A DNA stretch of 64,000 nucleotides, from contig NZ_JAKWBF010000021.1 of assembly GCF_022513585.1 (NCBI RefSeq), positions 1 through 64,000 of the forward strand. Reading direction: 5' to 3'. The DNA comes from Gordonia gummivorans (GTDB lineage Bacteria > Actinomycetota > Actinomycetes > Mycobacteriales > Mycobacteriaceae). Position numbers and translations under genes: made by a program. Numbering within the stretch: the stretch's first letter is position 1; each line of letters opens with the position of its first letter. A model generated the notes under the pieces. The model was not told the origin of the DNA, searched no databases, and worked only from the letters and a program-made list of their open reading frames with translations. This document shows, piece after piece, positions 34,004 to 46,010 of the stretch.

Positions 34004-35536
34004 TCATCGTGGTTCCTTCCCGAACAGCGTCCGTGCCGCGCCGGCCGTCACCACCGACCCGGTGATGACGACACCCGCACCGGAGACGGGTTCGCCGTCG
34101 ACCTCCTCGGCCAGCGCGATCGCTGCCTCCACCGCGTCCGGCAGGAACGGCTTCACCTCGACCCGCTCCTCGCCGAAGATCTCGACGGCGTAGTCGGACA
34201 GGGTCGCGGTGTCCAGCGCGCGCGGCGACCCGTTGTTGGTCAGCACCACCATGTCGAAAACGGGTTCCAGAGCCTCCAACAGACCGCGCGCATCCTTGTC
34301 GCCGAGCACCCCGACGACCCCGATCACCCGACGGAAGTCGAACTCCTCGACGAGCGCCTGCGCGAGAGCCATTGCGCCGTGCGGGTTGTGGGCGGCATCG
34401 ACGAATACCGTCGGCGCGCTGCGCAACCGTTCCAACCGTCCGGGTACCGCCACCGACGCGAATCCCTCGCGCACGGCCTCGATGTCGAGTTGGCGCTGCG
34501 CACCCGCGCCGAAGAACGCCTCCACGGCTGCCAGCGCCAGTGCGGCATTGCCCGCCTGGTGTGCTCCGTGCAACGGCAGGAAGACCTCGTCGTAGACGCC
34601 GCCGAGCCCGCGTAACGTCAGCATCTGCCCACCGACCGCGGTGATCGATTCCAGGACGGTGAATTCGCTGCCGGCCCGGGCCACCACGGTGCCCGCCTCG
34701 ACGGTCGCCCGCAGCAGGACGTCGGTGACCTCCGGCTCCTGCGGGGCGAGCACCGTGATCGGGTCCACCGGGACGAGCGCATCGGGATCGGCTGCCTTGA
34801 TGATTCCGGCCTTCTCCCCCGCGATCGCAGTCAGCGTGTCCCCGAGGTAGTCGGCATGATCCATCGCGATCGGCGTGATCACCGCGACCGCTGCCTCGAT
34901 CACGTTGGTGGCATCCCACCGGCCGCCCATGCCCGTCTCGACCACTGCGACGTCGACCGGCGCCTCGGCGAACACCGCGTATGCCATCGCGGTGAGGACC
35001 TCGAACTTGCTCATCCGGGGGCCGCCCGCAGCCGTGGACGAATCGTCGACCATCGTGATGTAGGGCTCGAGCTCACGATAGGTGTCGATATAGGTGCGAG
35101 CGGCAATCGGCTTGCCGTCCAGCGAGATTCGCTCGGTCACCCGTTGCAGGTGCGGGCTGGTGATCCGGCCGGTCCGACGATGCAGCGCAACGAGCAGCGC
35201 GTCGATCATCCGGGTCACCGATGTCTTGCCGTTGGTACCCGCGATGTGAATGGCCGGGTACCCGTGTTGCGGCGAGCCGAGCAGGTCCATCAGAGTGCTG
35301 ATGCGCGTCAGCGACGGCTCGATCTTGGTCTCGGGCCACCGAGTGTCGAGGTCGGCCTCCACCTCGGCGAGTTCGGCCAGATCTTCCGCCGAATCCTCCG
35401 TAGGCACGTCCGCGACCACCTGATCCTCGGCGTTTGCCGCCTCGTCGTCGAGAAGCGCCGAAAGGCCCAGCGGATCACCGCCGATGGCCGGATCTTCTTC
35501 CGGCCAACCGTCGTTCATTCCGTCCGAATCACTCAC
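34004..35536 (-). CDS. folC: Folylpolyglutamate synthase / dihydrofolate synthase
   Basis: A 510-residue FolC, which adds glutamates to folates and may form dihydrofolate from dihydropteroate. [20 protein letters not shown] binds ATP, and [16 protein letters not shown] and HAGxNAxLA-like [20 protein letters not shown] follow. [12 protein letters not shown] is in the C-terminal domain. Residues 1-65 are an acidic extension before the core, as in related actinobacteria. The start overlaps the valS stop by 4 bp (ATGA). Confidence 0.96.
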   Translation of the reverse strand: MSDSDGMNDGWPEEDPAIGGDPLGLSALLDDEAANAEDQVVADVPTEDSAEDLAELAEVEADLDTRWPETKIEPSLTRISTLMDLLGSPQHGYPAIHIAGTNGKTSVTRMIDALLVALHRRTGRITSPHLQRVTERISLDGKPIAARTYIDTYRELEPYITMVDDSSTAAGGPRMSKFEVLTAMAYAVFAEAPVDVAVVETGMGGRWDATNVIEAAVAVITPIAMDHADYLGDTLTAIAGEKAGIIKAADPDALVPVDPITVLAPQEPEVTDVLLRATVEAGTVVARAGSEFTVLESITAVGGQMLTLRGLGGVYDEVFLPLHGAHQAGNAALALAAVEAFFGAGAQRQLDIEAVREGFASVAVPGRLERLRSAPTVFVDAAHNPHGAMALAQALVEEFDFRRVIGVVGVLGDKDARGLLEALEPVFDMVVLTNNGSPRALDTATLSDYAVEIFGEERVEVKPFLPDAVEAAIALAEEVDGEPVSGAGVVITGSVVTAGAARTLFGKEPR

Positions 35537-38184
35537 GCGCCACCCATACTCGCCAGCTTGGCGCCGATGCGCTCCACTTCCTCGCCGGCCACGCGCTGCC
35601 GTTCGCGGATCTTGTCGACGACGTGGTCGGGCGCCTTCGACAGAAACTGGTCGTTGCCCAGTTTGGCTGTCGTGGAAGACAATTCCTTCTCCGCGGCGGC
35701 GAGGTCCTTGTTGAGGCGCTTGCGTTCGGCCGCCACGTCGACGGTTCCGGTGGTGTCGATCTCGACGGTCACCGTGGCACGACTCAGCCGCACCTCGAGC
35801 GTTGCGGTCGCCGCGAATCCCTCGGCCTCAGGATCGAGCCGGGCCAGCGATCGGACGTAGGGCAGCGTGGCGTCGAGTCCGGCGGTGTCGAGTGCGTCGA
35901 ATCGTGCGGCGACACGCTGACCCGGTCGCAGTCCCTGGTCGCTGCGGAAGCGGCGGACCTCGGTGATGAGCTTCTGCAGGTCGTCGATCAATCCGGCCGC
36001 CTCGGCATCCGGCGTCGCGCCGGACGGTTCCGGCCACGACGCGATCACCAGCGACTCGCCACCGGTGAGGGCCTTCCACAGCACCTCGGTCACGAAGGGC
36101 ATCACCGGCGACAGCGCCCGCAGCAGTGGATCGAGCACTGCGCCGAGAACCAAAGACGTGGTGCGAGAACGGCCTTCATCTTCCGAGAACTGCACCTTGG
36201 CCAGCTCGAGATACCAGTCGCACACCTCGTCCCAGGCGAAGTGATAGAGCGCCTCGCAGGCCTTGGAGAACTCGTAGGATTCGAACCCGGCATCTACCTC
36301 CGCCAGCACTTCGTCCAGGCGGCCCAGAATCCACCGATCGGCGACGGTCAGTTCGTCGGCCGCCGGGAGTTCACCCACCGCGGCACCGTTCATCAGGGCA
36401 AACTTGGTCGCGTTGAACAGCTTGGTAGCGAAGTTCCGGGACGACGACGCGTGGTCCTCGCCCACCGAGATGTCGCTGCCCGGGTTGGCTCCGCGGGCCA
36501 GGGTGAACCGCAGCGCATCCGCTCCGAAGCGCTCCACCCAGTCGAGCGGATCGATGCCGTTACCCTTCGACTTCGACATCTTCCGGCCATGCTCGTCACG
36601 AACCAGACCGTGCAGGAACAGATTTCGGAACGGAACCGCTGCTTGCGGGCCGAAGTCCCGACCGACGTAGGTGCCGAACATCATCATCCGGGCCACCCAG
36701 AAGAACAGGATGTCGTAGCCGGTGACCAAGACCGAGGTCGGATAGAACTTCGCCAGGTCGGCGGTTTCGTCGGGCCAGCCGAGCGTCGAGAACGGCCACA
36801 GCCCCGACGAGAACCAGGTGTCGAGGACGTCGGTCTCCTGCACGTAGCCCTCGGGTGCCTGCTCGTCAGGTCCCACACAGACGATGTCGCCCTCGGGTCC
36901 GTACCAGATCGGGATGCGGTGGCCCCACCACAACTGCCGCGAGATGCACCAGTCGTGCATGTTGTCGACCCAGGCGAACCAGCGCGGTTCCATAGAGGTC
37001 GGGTGGATCACGGTGTCACCGGCGCGCACGGCGTCACCCGCCGCCTTGGCGAGGGTATCCACCTTGACCCACCACTGCATCGAGAGACGCGGTTCGATGG
37101 GCTCACCGGTGCGTTCGGAATGCCCGACGCTGTGCAGATACGGTCGGACCTCCTTGACGATCCGTCCCTGCGCAGCAAGCGTCTCGCGGATCTTGACCCG
37201 CGCCTCGAAACGGTCCATACCGTCGAATTCGGTTGCGGTACCGGCGATTCGCGCGGACTCGTCCATGATCGTCGGCATCGGCAGGTCATGGCGCTGCCCG
37301 ATCGCGAAGTCGTTGGGATCGTGCGCGGGGGTGATCTTGACTGCGCCGCTGCCGAATTCGGGATCCACGTAGTCGTCGGCGATGACCGGAATGCGGCGGT
37401 CGACGAAGGGGTGCTCGAGTTCGGTGCCGATCAGATGCGCGTACCGCTCGTCGTCGGGGTGCACGGCGATCGCCGTGTCACCGAGCATCGTCTCCAACCG
37501 CGTGGTCGCGACCACGATGTGCGGCTGCGCATCGTCGAGTGAGCCGTAACGGAAGCTGACGAGTTCGCCCTCGACGTCGGCGTAGGACACCTCGATGTCG
37601 CTGACCGCAGTCTTGAGTACCGGTGACCAGTTGACCAGGCGCTCGGCCTGATAGATCAGCCCGTCGTCGTACATCTTCTTGAAGACCGTGTGAACCGCCC
37701 GGGAAAGGCCGTCGTCCATCGTGAAGCGCTCACGACTCCAGTCGACGCCGTCACCGAGACGACGCATCTGCTCGCCGATGTTGCCGCCGATCTCGGCCTT
37801 CTCTGCCCACACCCGCTCGATGAAGGCTTCCCGGCCCAGATCGTCGCGAGTCTTGCCCTCCTGCGCCAACTTGCGTTCGACCATGGTCTGCATGGCGATC
37901 GCCGCATGGTCCATGCCCGGCAGCCACAGCACTTCGTAGCCCTGCATCCGGCGGCGGCGCGACAGCGCATCCATCAGGACATGCTCGTAGGCATGCCCCA
38001 TGTGCAGCGAACCGTTGACATTGGGCGGTGGGATGACGATGGAGAAGGGCGGCTTGTCGCTGTCCGCGTCGGCGGTGAAATAGCCGGCATCCAGCCACTC
38101 CTGGTACAGCCGGGACTCGTGCTCGGCGGGATCCCAGGACTTCGGCAGTTCGGACGTCGGGTCGGGTGCGCTCACGCAGGCCAT
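35533..38184 (-). CDS. valS: Valine-tRNA ligase
   Basis: An 883-residue class I synthetase, charging tRNA-Val. [17 protein letters not shown] carries the HIGH motif as HMGH, and [17 protein letters not shown] carries KMSKS. The editing domain lies between them (about 200-340), and the C-terminal coiled coil ([20 protein letters not shown]) closes the protein. The start may be ATG 38184 or GTG 38175. It heads valS-folC-DUF4233. Confidence 0.97.
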   Translation of the reverse strand: MACVSAPDPTSELPKSWDPAEHESRLYQEWLDAGYFTADADSDKPPFSIVIPPPNVNGSLHMGHAYEHVLMDALSRRRRMQGYEVLWLPGMDHAAIAMQTMVERKLAQEGKTRDDLGREAFIERVWAEKAEIGGNIGEQMRRLGDGVDWSRERFTMDDGLSRAVHTVFKKMYDDGLIYQAERLVNWSPVLKTAVSDIEVSYADVEGELVSFRYGSLDDAQPHIVVATTRLETMLGDTAIAVHPDDERYAHLIGTELEHPFVDRRIPVIADDYVDPEFGSGAVKITPAHDPNDFAIGQRHDLPMPTIMDESARIAGTATEFDGMDRFEARVKIRETLAAQGRIVKEVRPYLHSVGHSERTGEPIEPRLSMQWWVKVDTLAKAAGDAVRAGDTVIHPTSMEPRWFAWVDNMHDWCISRQLWWGHRIPIWYGPEGDIVCVGPDEQAPEGYVQETDVLDTWFSSGLWPFSTLGWPDETADLAKFYPTSVLVTGYDILFFWVARMMMFGTYVGRDFGPQAAVPFRNLFLHGLVRDEHGRKMSKSKGNGIDPLDWVERFGADALRFTLARGANPGSDISVGEDHASSSRNFATKLFNATKFALMNGAAVGELPAADELTVADRWILGRLDEVLAEVDAGFESYEFSKACEALYHFAWDEVCDWYLELAKVQFSEDEGRSRTTSLVLGAVLDPLLRALSPVMPFVTEVLWKALTGGESLVIASWPEPSGATPDAEAAGLIDDLQKLITEVRRFRSDQGLRPGQRVAARFDALDTAGLDATLPYVRSLARLDPEAEGFAATATLEVRLSRATVTVEIDTTGTVDVAAERKRLNKDLAAAEKELSSTTAKLGNDQFLSKAPDHVVDKIRERQRVAGEEVERIGAKLASMGGA

Positions 38185-38241
38185 TCTATTGGGCTGCGCG
38201 CATCGCCCCTGCGGGAGGTTATCCCCGTCATCGAGCGACCC

Positions 38242-38874
38242 TCAGACGCGCAGGCGGTGCAGATCCTCGGGGGCATTCACGTTGACCAGCCAGTCCGGCT
38301 CGGAGACCGAGATGCGGTAGGTGGTCAGCGCGTCGAGCGCCGCGGTCATCCGCCGCTCACCGGTGGCGACCACGTCGGCAATCACCCCGGCGGCATCGGT
38401 GCGGTAGATGCCGGCCATCGGATGGTCTCGCTGGTTGTCGTGGGCGATGACCGCCTGTGCCGACGGTGTGACGCCGGTGAGCAGTTCGTCGATGAGTTCC
38501 GCCGAGATCAGCGGCATGTCGGTCGCACAGACGAAGGCCAGTTCGGCTCCTCCGGCGGCTGCGGCGGACAATCCCGCGACCAGGCCGCCAAGCGGGCCTG
38601 CGCCCGGCTCCTCGTCGGTGATCCACTGCGCCTCGGGCCCGCCGGTGCCGAACAGACCCTGATACGCCGAGGATTCCTCGGTCGCCACCACCAGAATCGG
38701 CTCGCACCGCCCGGCGGCGACCCGCACGATGCGCGCCAGCATCGGCTCGCCGTCCCAGTCGAGTGCCGCCTTGTCCTGACCCATGCGCCGCGACCGTCCG
38801 CCTGCGAGGACGATGCCGGCCAGTCGTCCGTCCGACGCTTCGGTTCGGGGTGCGTTGTGTTCCGTGTCTCCCAT
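38242..38874 (-). CDS. mobA: Molybdenum cofactor guanylyltransferase
   Basis: A MobA-like nucleotidyltransferase of about 210 residues, which links GMP to molybdopterin to form the bis-MGD cofactor. GIVLAGGRSRRMGQDKAAL is the GTP-binding signature. VCATDMPLISAELIDELL has the metal-binding Asp, and the C-terminal WLVNVNAPEDL is typical. The ATG at 38874 (MGDTEHNAPR) is preferred. It is divergent from the molybdoenzyme gene that starts 50 bp away, fitting supply of its cofactor. Confidence 0.9.
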   Translation of the reverse strand: MGDTEHNAPRTEASDGRLAGIVLAGGRSRRMGQDKAALDWDGEPMLARIVRVAAGRCEPILVVATEESSAYQGLFGTGGPEAQWITDEEPGAGPLGGLVAGLSAAAAGGAELAFVCATDMPLISAELIDELLTGVTPSAQAVIAHDNQRDHPMAGIYRTDAAGVIADVVATGERRMTAALDALTTYRISVSEPDWLVNVNAPEDLHRLRV

Positions 38875-38923
38875 GCACCCAGTGTGTGGCAACGATCGCC
38901 TTTTGGGGTGCAGGATGGGAATC

Positions 38924-41251
38924 ATGAGCAGTTCTCACGGCCCCGACGACCACCAGGTGCACGAACCCGAGTCCGTCCACCTGGGCCATGTGAAGTCGTA
39001 CGCGGCCGGCGTTCCGGCCGTCGCGGTGGCATTGCGACGCGGGGTCGAGCAGATGGGCCCACTGCGGACGGCCAAGACCCTCACGAAACTCAACCAGCGC
39101 GACGGCTTCGACTGCCCCGGCTGCGCGTGGCCCGAGACCCCGGGCCACCGCAAGCACGCCGAGTTCTGTGAGAACGGCGCCAAAGCGGTGGCCGAGGAGG
39201 CAACCAAACGCAAGGTGACGCCTGGGTTCTTCGCCAAGCACTCCGTCGACGACCTGCGGACACGGTCCGGGTACTGGCTGTCACAACAGGGCCGGATCAC
39301 CCATCCCATGTATCTCGCACCCGGCGACACCCACTACCGGGAGATCAGCTGGGACGACGCCAATCGACTTGTTGCCGAGGAGATCTCGGCGATGGACTCG
39401 CCCGACGAGGCCGCCTTCTACACGTCGGGACGCACCAGCAACGAAGCCGCCTTCGTCTACCAACTCCTTGCCCGCAGCATCGGAACCAACAACCTGCCCG
39501 ACTGCTCCAACATGTGCCACGAGTCCTCGGGCACGGCACTGGGCGCGTCGATCGGGATCGGCAAGGGGTCGGTCACCGTTCCCGATCTCGAAGCGGCCGA
39601 TCTGATCATCATCGCCGGACAGAATCCCGGCACCAACCATCCGCGGATGCTGTCGACGCTCGAGAAGGCCAAGCACAACGGCGCCACCATCGTGGCGGTG
39701 AACCCGCTGCCGGAGGCCGGCCTCATGCGGTTCAAGGATCCGCAAAAGGTCGGTGGCGTGGTCGGCGCCGGCGCGAAACTCGCCGACGACTTCCTCCAGA
39801 TTCGGCTCGGTGGCGACATGGCCTTGTTCCGCGGTGTCGCGCGTCTCCTCCTCGACGCCGAACGCGCGGCTCCCGGAACGGTTTTCGACCACGACTTCCT
39901 CGACAATCACTGCGCCGGGGTCGACGACTATCTCCGCCTCCTCGAGGACGTCGATCTCGACGAGATCGTGCAGGCCACCGGGCTGACCCGCGGACAGATC
40001 GTCACCCTGGCCGAGAAGGTCGCGTCGTCGGACCGGATCGTCCTGTGTTGGGCCATGGGTTTGACGCAGCACCGCCACGGGGTCGCGACCATCGCCGAGG
40101 GCACCAACGTCCTGCTGTTGCGCGGAATGATCGGCAAGCCCGGCGCGGGCCTCTGCCCGGTGCGTGGTCATTCGAATGTCCAAGGCGACCGCACGATGGG
40201 CATCTTCGAGAAGATGCCCGAGTCGTTCCTCGCGGCCCAAGACGCGGAGTTCGGTATTTCGAGTCCACGCAAACACGGATACGACACCGTCGCCGCGATC
40301 GCTGCAATGCACCGCGGCGAGATCCGCCTGTTCATGGCGATGGGCGGCAACTTCGTGTCGGCGGCGCCCGACACCGCGTTCACCGAGGAGGCGCTACGAC
40401 GCTGCGCCCTGACCGTGCATGTCAGCACCAAACTCAACGAGTCACATCTGGTGACCGGGACGGCAGCCCTCATCCTGCCCACCCTCGGGCGCACCGACAA
40501 GGACGTTGTGGACGGTGTGCCGCAACAGGTTTCGGTTGAGGACTCGATGTCGGTGGTACATCTGTCGCGTGGCTCGCTTCCCCCCGCCTCGGATCAGCTG
40601 CGCAGCGAGATCGCGATCGTCTGCGACCTCGCACGCACCGTCCTCGGCGACGATCATCCGGTGCCGTGGCGACGGTTCCGCGGCGACTACGACGCCATCC
40701 GGGACCGTATCGAGCGGGTCATTCCGGGGTTCGAGGACTTCAACATCCGCGTGCGCAAATCCGACGGCTTCACCCTGCCGCACCCACCGCGGGACGACCG
40801 AGAGTTCGACACCCCCAACGGCAAGGCCAACTTCGCGGCGCAACCGCTGGAATGGCTACCGGTACCCGAGGGTCGATTGATTCTGCAGACGATGCGCAGT
40901 CACGACCAGTACAACACCACGATCTACGGCCACGACGACCGGTACCGCGGGATCAAGGGCAATCGGCACGTCGTCATGGTCCACCCCGACGACATCGCCG
41001 CCTTCGGCCTCACCGCGGGCGACCACGTCGACATCGTGTCGGAGTTCGACGGTCCGGACGGAACCGAGGAGCGCCGCGTCGAAGGCTTCGAGGTCGTCGC
41101 CTACGACACCCCGCGCGGAAATGCGGCGGCGTACTACCCGGAGACCAATCCGCTGGTGCCGCTGCGATCGGTCGCCAAGGGATCGAACACACCGGTGTCG
41201 AAGGCGGTCGTCATCCGGTTGGAGCGGGTCGGCGACCAGCTTCCACGCTGA
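38924..41251 (+). CDS. FdhF/YdeP family molybdopterin oxidoreductase
   Basis: A 775-residue bis-MGD enzyme of the YdeP/FdhF-like group (Rv2900c type). FDCPGCAWPETPGHRKHAEF is the cysteine-rich N-terminal part, WDDANRLVAEEI begins the catalytic domain, and YTSGRTSNEAAFVYQLLARS follows. NMCHESSGTALGASIGIGKG is the active-site region, where the MGD enzymes bind molybdenum. GNRHVVMVHPDDIAAFGLTAGD is the C-terminal molybdopterin-binding domain. The family has been linked to acid resistance in E. coli, but its reaction is unproven. No FdhD or other subunit is seen here. Confidence 0.9.
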   Translation: MSSSHGPDDHQVHEPESVHLGHVKSYAAGVPAVAVALRRGVEQMGPLRTAKTLTKLNQRDGFDCPGCAWPETPGHRKHAEFCENGAKAVAEEATKRKVTPGFFAKHSVDDLRTRSGYWLSQQGRITHPMYLAPGDTHYREISWDDANRLVAEEISAMDSPDEAAFYTSGRTSNEAAFVYQLLARSIGTNNLPDCSNMCHESSGTALGASIGIGKGSVTVPDLEAADLIIIAGQNPGTNHPRMLSTLEKAKHNGATIVAVNPLPEAGLMRFKDPQKVGGVVGAGAKLADDFLQIRLGGDMALFRGVARLLLDAERAAPGTVFDHDFLDNHCAGVDDYLRLLEDVDLDEIVQATGLTRGQIVTLAEKVASSDRIVLCWAMGLTQHRHGVATIAEGTNVLLLRGMIGKPGAGLCPVRGHSNVQGDRTMGIFEKMPESFLAAQDAEFGISSPRKHGYDTVAAIAAMHRGEIRLFMAMGGNFVSAAPDTAFTEEALRRCALTVHVSTKLNESHLVTGTAALILPTLGRTDKDVVDGVPQQVSVEDSMSVVHLSRGSLPPASDQLRSEIAIVCDLARTVLGDDHPVPWRRFRGDYDAIRDRIERVIPGFEDFNIRVRKSDGFTLPHPPRDDREFDTPNGKANFAAQPLEWLPVPEGRLILQTMRSHDQYNTTIYGHDDRYRGIKGNRHVVMVHPDDIAAFGLTAGDHVDIVSEFDGPDGTEERRVEGFEVVAYDTPRGNAAAYYPETNPLVPLRSVAKGSNTPVSKAVVIRLERVGDQLPR

Positions 41252-41263
41252 CCACCCAACGCA

Positions 41264-41300
41264 AAGATCCCACCGCTACAGCTGTGAGCGGTGGGATCTT
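41264..41300. terminator. Bidirectional terminator between the molybdoenzyme and clpX
   Basis: AAGATCCCACCGCT (41264-41277) pairs with AGCGGTGGGATCTT (41287-41300) around a nine-base loop, flanked by A- and T-containing ends on both strands. It lies between convergent genes. Confidence 0.85.
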
Positions 41301-41315
41301 CGCAACCCTCGTCTG

Positions 41316-42596
41316 TCAGGCGCTCTTGTCGCGCCGTTCGTCGCGGTTGTCCTTGCGCGGCACGATGGTCGGCAGGACGTTGTCGCGGACCGTCTCGCCG
41401 GTCACCACGACCTTCTCCACGTCGTCGCGGCTCGGGATGTCGTACATCACCGGCAGCAGGACCTCTTCCATGATCGCCCGGAGACCACGAGCGCCGGTGC
41501 CCCGGTGGATCGCCTGGTCTGCGACGGCCTCGAGCGCATCCTGAGTGAACTCGAGTTCCACGTTGTCCATGTCGAACAGCCGGGTGTACTGCTTGACGAG
41601 CGCATTCTTCGGTTCGGACAGGATGCTGACCAGCGACTCCTTGTCGAGGTTCGTCACCGAGGCGACAACCGGGAGACGACCGATGAACTCCGGGATCAGA
41701 CCGAACTTGATGAGATCCTCGGGCATCACCTCGGCAAAGTGATCGGTGGTGTCCACCTCGTCCTTGGTGGCCACGTCGTTGCCGAAGCCGATGCCGCGCT
41801 TGCCGATCCGCTCGGACACGATCTTCTCGAGTCCGGCGAACGCCCCCGCCACGATGAACAGCACGTTGGTGGTGTCGATCTGGATGAACTCCTGATGCGG
41901 ATGCTTGCGCCCGCCCTGCGGCGGCACCGACGCCTGGGTGCCCTCGAGAATCTTCAGCAGCGCCTGCTGCACGCCCTCACCGGACACATCACGCGTGATC
42001 GACGGGTTCTCGCTCTTGCGGGCGATCTTGTCGACCTCGTCGATGTAGATGATCCCGGTCTCGGCGCGCTTCACGTCGTAATCGGCGGCCTGGATCAGCT
42101 TCAGCAAGATGTTCTCGACGTCCTCACCCACGTATCCGGCCTCGGTGAGGGCCGTCGCGTCGGCGATCGCGAACGGCACGTTCAGCATCTTCGCCAGGGT
42201 CTGGGCGAGATAAGTCTTGCCGCAACCGGTCGGACCGAGCATCAGGATGTTGGACTTCGCGAGTTCGACGGTCTCGCCGGTCCGCGAATCCTTCTTCTCC
42301 CCGGCCTGAATGCGCTTGTAGTGGTTGTAGACGGCCACCGCCAGGGTGCGCTTCGCGGTGTCCTGACCGATGACGTAGTTCTCGAGGAAGTCGCGGATCT
42401 CGGCCGGCTTGGGCAGTTCGTCGAGCTTGACGTCGCCGCTCTCGGCGAGTTCCTCCTCGATGATCTCGTTGCACAGATCGATGCACTCATCGCAGATGTA
42501 GACGCCTGGGCCGGCGATCAGCTTCTTCACCTGCTTCTGGCTCTTGCCGCAGAACGAGCACTTCAGCAGATCCCCACCGTCTCCGATTCGTGCCAT
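41316..42596 (-). CDS. clpX: ATP-dependent Clp protease ATP-binding subunit ClpX
   Basis: A 426-residue AAA+ unfoldase feeding ClpP1P2. The N-terminal zinc domain has [11 protein letters not shown] and [12 protein letters not shown]. Walker A is [14 protein letters not shown], the Walker B region is [14 protein letters not shown], and the C-terminal sensor part has [19 protein letters not shown]. It follows clpP2 after 341 bp, so it probably has its own promoter in that gap. Confidence 0.97.
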   Translation of the reverse strand: MARIGDGGDLLKCSFCGKSQKQVKKLIAGPGVYICDECIDLCNEIIEEELAESGDVKLDELPKPAEIRDFLENYVIGQDTAKRTLAVAVYNHYKRIQAGEKKDSRTGETVELAKSNILMLGPTGCGKTYLAQTLAKMLNVPFAIADATALTEAGYVGEDVENILLKLIQAADYDVKRAETGIIYIDEVDKIARKSENPSITRDVSGEGVQQALLKILEGTQASVPPQGGRKHPHQEFIQIDTTNVLFIVAGAFAGLEKIVSERIGKRGIGFGNDVATKDEVDTTDHFAEVMPEDLIKFGLIPEFIGRLPVVASVTNLDKESLVSILSEPKNALVKQYTRLFDMDNVELEFTQDALEAVADQAIHRGTGARGLRAIMEEVLLPVMYDIPSRDDVEKVVVTGETVRDNVLPTIVPRKDNRDERRDKSA

Positions 42597-42937
42597 CTCG
42601 TGCTGTACCTACTTCCTCGTTCTTCTCGTCACCGCCCCGCCGGGCCTGCCGAGTCGGCAGTCCACTCCGGTGGCGGACACGTGCCGGACGTTGCGTACGC
42701 AGGACACGGGCTCACCATCGACGCGCCATTCGCCAGTAACACGACGGTACTCGTGTGCCGCGTGAACTTCGACCGATAACACCAAATGTCGTGACTGTTG
42801 TTTGCCTTGTCCGGGCGTCAGGGTCTTCTTCGGTTGGATGTCGCAGACGTCAAGGATGACGCCGTTGCGCACCGCGGTGGCGCACCCGCGTCCCGGCGTG
42901 TCGGAACGGCCAGACACCGACGGGCGAGCCACCGAGG
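42597..42937 (-). promoter_or_regulatory. clpP2-clpX intergenic region
   Basis: 341 bp with no supported gene. It includes the end of the clpP operon and the probable clpX promoter. The one 107-codon frame here has neither a ribosome site nor a recognisable sequence. I see no clear hairpin. Confidence 0.4.
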
Positions 42938-43642
42938 TCAGGACGACGACTTCTTCAGCGACTTCTTGCGGTACTCGAACACCTCGTCGACGATGCCGTA
43001 CTCCTTGGCGGCCTCGGCGGTGAGGATGTTGTCGCGGTCGGTGTCCTTGCGGATCTTCTCTGCGGGCTGCCCCGTGTGCCCGGCCAGGATCTCGTCGAGA
43101 CGGTTGCGAATGCGCTCGATCTCCGCGGCCTGGATCTCGAGGTCGGAAACCTGACCCTGATATGCGCCGCCGGTGCGCGGCTGGTGAATGAGGATCGTCG
43201 CGTTCGGGAGCGCTGCACGCTTGCCTGGCGTGCCGCCGGCCAGCAGGATTGCTGCCGCCGACGCCGCCTCACCCAAGCACACCGTCACGATGTCGCAGTG
43301 CACGTACTGCATGGTGTCGTAGATCGCCAACATGTCCGGCACGCTGCCGCCGGGCGAATTGATGTACATCGTGATGTCCCGGTCCGGGTCCTGCGACTCG
43401 AGGACGAGGAGCTGAGCCATCACGTCGTTGGCAACGGTCTGGTCGATGGGCGTTCCGACGAAGACGATGCGCTCTTCGAAGAGCTTTGCGTACGGGTCGT
43501 ACTGCCGCTGCCCGTTGGGCGTGTGCTCGATGAACTGCGGGAGGATGTAGCGCGCCTCGATGCTCTTGAGCGCGAGTGCCGACGCGGGGATGCCCGCGGC
43601 GACCTCTGCGGCGTACGCGTCCGATGTGAAGGAGGTGGTCAT
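42938..43642 (-). CDS. clpP2: ATP-dependent Clp protease proteolytic subunit 2
   Basis: A 234-residue ClpP, the second subunit of the mixed ClpP1P2 protease. [17 protein letters not shown] is the oxyanion region, [16 protein letters not shown] contains the catalytic serine, and [20 protein letters not shown] has the histidine. [19 protein letters not shown] is the N-terminal part. An N-terminal extension of about 40 residues distinguishes it from ClpP1. It starts 51 bp after clpP1 on the minus strand. Confidence 0.96.
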   Translation of the reverse strand: MTTSFTSDAYAAEVAAGIPASALALKSIEARYILPQFIEHTPNGQRQYDPYAKLFEERIVFVGTPIDQTVANDVMAQLLVLESQDPDRDITMYINSPGGSVPDMLAIYDTMQYVHCDIVTVCLGEAASAAAILLAGGTPGKRAALPNATILIHQPRTGGAYQGQVSDLEIQAAEIERIRNRLDEILAGHTGQPAEKIRKDTDRDNILTAEAAKEYGIVDEVFEYRKKSLKKSSS

Positions 43643-43693
43643 CTGATGCTCCGTTGACTAGGTGGTGGGAGTGGGATGCCTGATCGGCCCGGC

Positions 43694-44287
43694 TCAGGAC
43701 TGGGAGATCACGTGGTCGACGAGGCCGTACTCCTTGGCCTCGGCCGCGGTGAACCACTTGTCGCGGTCCGCGTCGGCCTCGATCTTCTCCAGGGGCTGAC
43801 CGCTGAACTCGGCGTTGAGCCGGTTCATCTCCTTCTTGGTGGCCGCGAACTGCTCGGCCTGGATCGCGATGTCGGCCGCGGTACCACCGATTCCGGCGGA
43901 CGGCTGATGCATCATGATGCGCGCGTGCGGGAGTGCATGACGCTTGCCCTTGGCGCCCGCTGCCAGCAGGAACTGCCCCATCGACGCGGCCATACCCATC
44001 GCGTAGGTGGCGACATCGCACTTGGCGAGCTGCATGGTGTCGAAGATCGCCATACCCGCGGTGACCGACCCGCCGGGCGAGTTGATGTAGAGGTTGATGT
44101 CCTTCGTCGGGTCCTCCGCGGCGAGCAGCAGGATCTGCGCGCACAGGCGGTTCGCGATGTCGTCGTCGACCTGCGTGCCGAGGAAGATGATGCGCTCACG
44201 CAGCAGCCGCTCGAACACCGAATCGGTCAGGTTCAGCCCGGCGACACCTGAACTCATGGTCGGTGTGTGGATGGTCGGCTTGGTCAC
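43694..44287 (-). CDS. clpP1: ATP-dependent Clp protease proteolytic subunit 1
   Basis: About 197 residues from the GTG at 44287, which has a GTAGGGACC site. [20 protein letters not shown] opens the core, [20 protein letters not shown] is next, [19 protein letters not shown] has the catalytic serine, and [20 protein letters not shown] has the histidine. Together with clpP2 it forms the heteromeric peptidase recognised in actinobacteria. It heads the clpP1-clpP2 unit, 268 bp after tig. Confidence 0.95.
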   Translation of the reverse strand: MTKPTIHTPTMSSGVAGLNLTDSVFERLLRERIIFLGTQVDDDIANRLCAQILLLAAEDPTKDINLYINSPGGSVTAGMAIFDTMQLAKCDVATYAMGMAASMGQFLLAAGAKGKRHALPHARIMMHQPSAGIGGTAADIAIQAEQFAATKKEMNRLNAEFSGQPLEKIEADADRDKWFTAAEAKEYGLVDHVISQS

Positions 44288-44501
44288 GGTCCCTACCTTT
44301 ACCTTGTTGTCGTGATGGCCTGTCGTGCTGATCGGCCGTCCTACTCGTCTGCCCCGTATTCGTCGGCGCCGTACTCCTCTGCGCGGGCCCGCCGGTCCTC
44401 GCACCTTCGGCGATCATGTCGTCTTGTCGAGACGTCTCCACCGACACTAGTCAATGCGAGTCGCCCGACACCCCCGCGGACACCGGTCTTCGCTGAGAGC
44501 A

Positions 44502-44544
44502 GAACAGCCGGCCGAGGCGAGTACACGCCCCGAACCGGCTGTTC
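44502..44544 (-). terminator. Hairpin after tig
   Basis: GAACAGCCGG (44502-44511) pairs with CCGGCTGTTC (44535-44544) around a 23-base loop, 12 bp past the tig stop on the minus strand. It probably ends the tig transcript before the clpP promoter region (44288-44501), where I see no gene. Confidence 0.65.
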
Positions 44545-44555
44545 GGCACCGATGT

Positions 44556-45938
44556 TCAGTTGTCGGTGTCGGCCGCTGTCTCGTTGTCGGCCGAGGTCTC
44601 GTCGTCGGCCGAGTCGCTGTCGTCACCGAAGAATTCGGAGGTGTCGACGGCGGCGCCGGTGGTGTCGGTGACGGTGATGTCCTTGACGATCCCGGCGAGG
44701 GCCTTGCCCCGGCGGACCTCGGCGAAGACCGCACCCACCTGATTGGCCTGCGACAGCTGCTGGATGAACTCCTGCGGCTGCATTCCGTAGCGCTGCGCCT
44801 GGAAGATGATCTGCTGGGTCAGCTCGTCCTGGCTGACCTGGGTGTCCTGCTGCTCGGCGATCGCGTCGAGCAGGAGCTCCGTGCGGACCGACTTCTCGGC
44901 CTCGTCGCGAGCTTCGGCGTCCCACTTCTCGCGCGTGGTGCCCTGTGCCTCGAGGAACTTGGCGAGCTGCTCGTCGTCATGTCCGAGCGCGTGGATGATC
45001 TGGTGCTGCTGTCCTTCGATTTGGCTCTCGACAACCTTCTCCGGCAGCGGAACCTCGACCGTCTCGAGCAGCTGCTCGAGCACCTTGTCGCGGATCGCGT
45101 TCGCCTGCTCGAGCTTCTTCGAGGTGGCGACCCGCTCGCGCAGACTCTCCTTCAGTTCGTCGACGGTGTCGAATTCGCTAGCCATCTGGGCGAACTCATC
45201 GTCGACCTCGGGCAGCTCGCGCTCCTTGACCGAGTTGACGGTCACGGTCACCGCGGCCTCCTCACCGGCGTGATCGCCGGCGACCAGCTTGGTGGTGAAC
45301 ACCTTGGTCTCGCCGGCCGCAAGGCCGACGAGGGCCTCGTCGAGACCGTCGATCAGCTGGCCGGAGCCCACTTCGTGCGACAGACCCTCGGTCGACGCCT
45401 CGTCGACGGGCTCGCCGTCGACCTCGGCGGCGAGATCGATCGATACGAAGTCGCCGTCGGCCGCACCGCGCTCGACGCCCTGCAGCGTGCCGAAGCGTGC
45501 GCGCAGTCCCTCGAGTTGCTCGTCGACTGCGGCGTCGTCGATCTCGACGGGGTCGACCTCGACCGACAGGGTCGAGTAGTCGGGCAGGGTGATCTCGGGA
45601 CGGACGTCGACCTCAGCGGTGAAGGTGACGCTCTCGCCGTACTTCAGTTCCGACAGGTCGATCTCCGGCTGGCCGATGGCCTTGGTCTCGGTCTCTGCAA
45701 CCGCCTCGGAGTACTTGCCCGGAATGGCCTCGTTGACGACCTGCGCAAGGATGGAGTCACGACCGACGCGTGCCTCGATCAGCTTCGCCGGCGCCTTGCC
45801 CGGACGGAAGCCGGGAATACGGATCTGCTGGGCCAACGACCGATACGTCCGGTCGAAGTCTGCCGACAGCTCCTCGAACGGGACCTCGACGTTGAGCTTC
45901 ACTCGCGTCGGGGTGAGTTGCTCGACAGTGCTCTTCAC
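44556..45938 (-). CDS. tig: Trigger factor
   Basis: A 460-residue ribosome-bound chaperone with peptidyl-prolyl isomerase activity. [20 protein letters not shown] starts the ribosome-binding domain, which holds the signature [19 protein letters not shown]. The FKBP-like domain (about 150-240, with [16 protein letters not shown]) and a helical C-terminal chaperone domain follow. The last 30 residues are acidic and disordered. It stands before clpP1-clpP2, as in many bacteria. Confidence 0.97.
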   Translation of the reverse strand: MKSTVEQLTPTRVKLNVEVPFEELSADFDRTYRSLAQQIRIPGFRPGKAPAKLIEARVGRDSILAQVVNEAIPGKYSEAVAETETKAIGQPEIDLSELKYGESVTFTAEVDVRPEITLPDYSTLSVEVDPVEIDDAAVDEQLEGLRARFGTLQGVERGAADGDFVSIDLAAEVDGEPVDEASTEGLSHEVGSGQLIDGLDEALVGLAAGETKVFTTKLVAGDHAGEEAAVTVTVNSVKERELPEVDDEFAQMASEFDTVDELKESLRERVATSKKLEQANAIRDKVLEQLLETVEVPLPEKVVESQIEGQQHQIIHALGHDDEQLAKFLEAQGTTREKWDAEARDEAEKSVRTELLLDAIAEQQDTQVSQDELTQQIIFQAQRYGMQPQEFIQQLSQANQVGAVFAEVRRGKALAGIVKDITVTDTTGAAVDTSEFFGDDSDSADDETSADNETAADTDN

Positions 45939-46010
45939 GCCTACTGCTCCTTATGTCTGCTTACGGTGAGAGTCCGTGGGCCGGAGCCGAAAACGGCTGC
46001 ACCGACCGAG

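Noticed and set aside
42609..42932. 107-codon frame between clpP2 and clpX
   Set aside because: No ribosome site, no recognisable sequence and an arginine-rich composition. Treated as intergenic.
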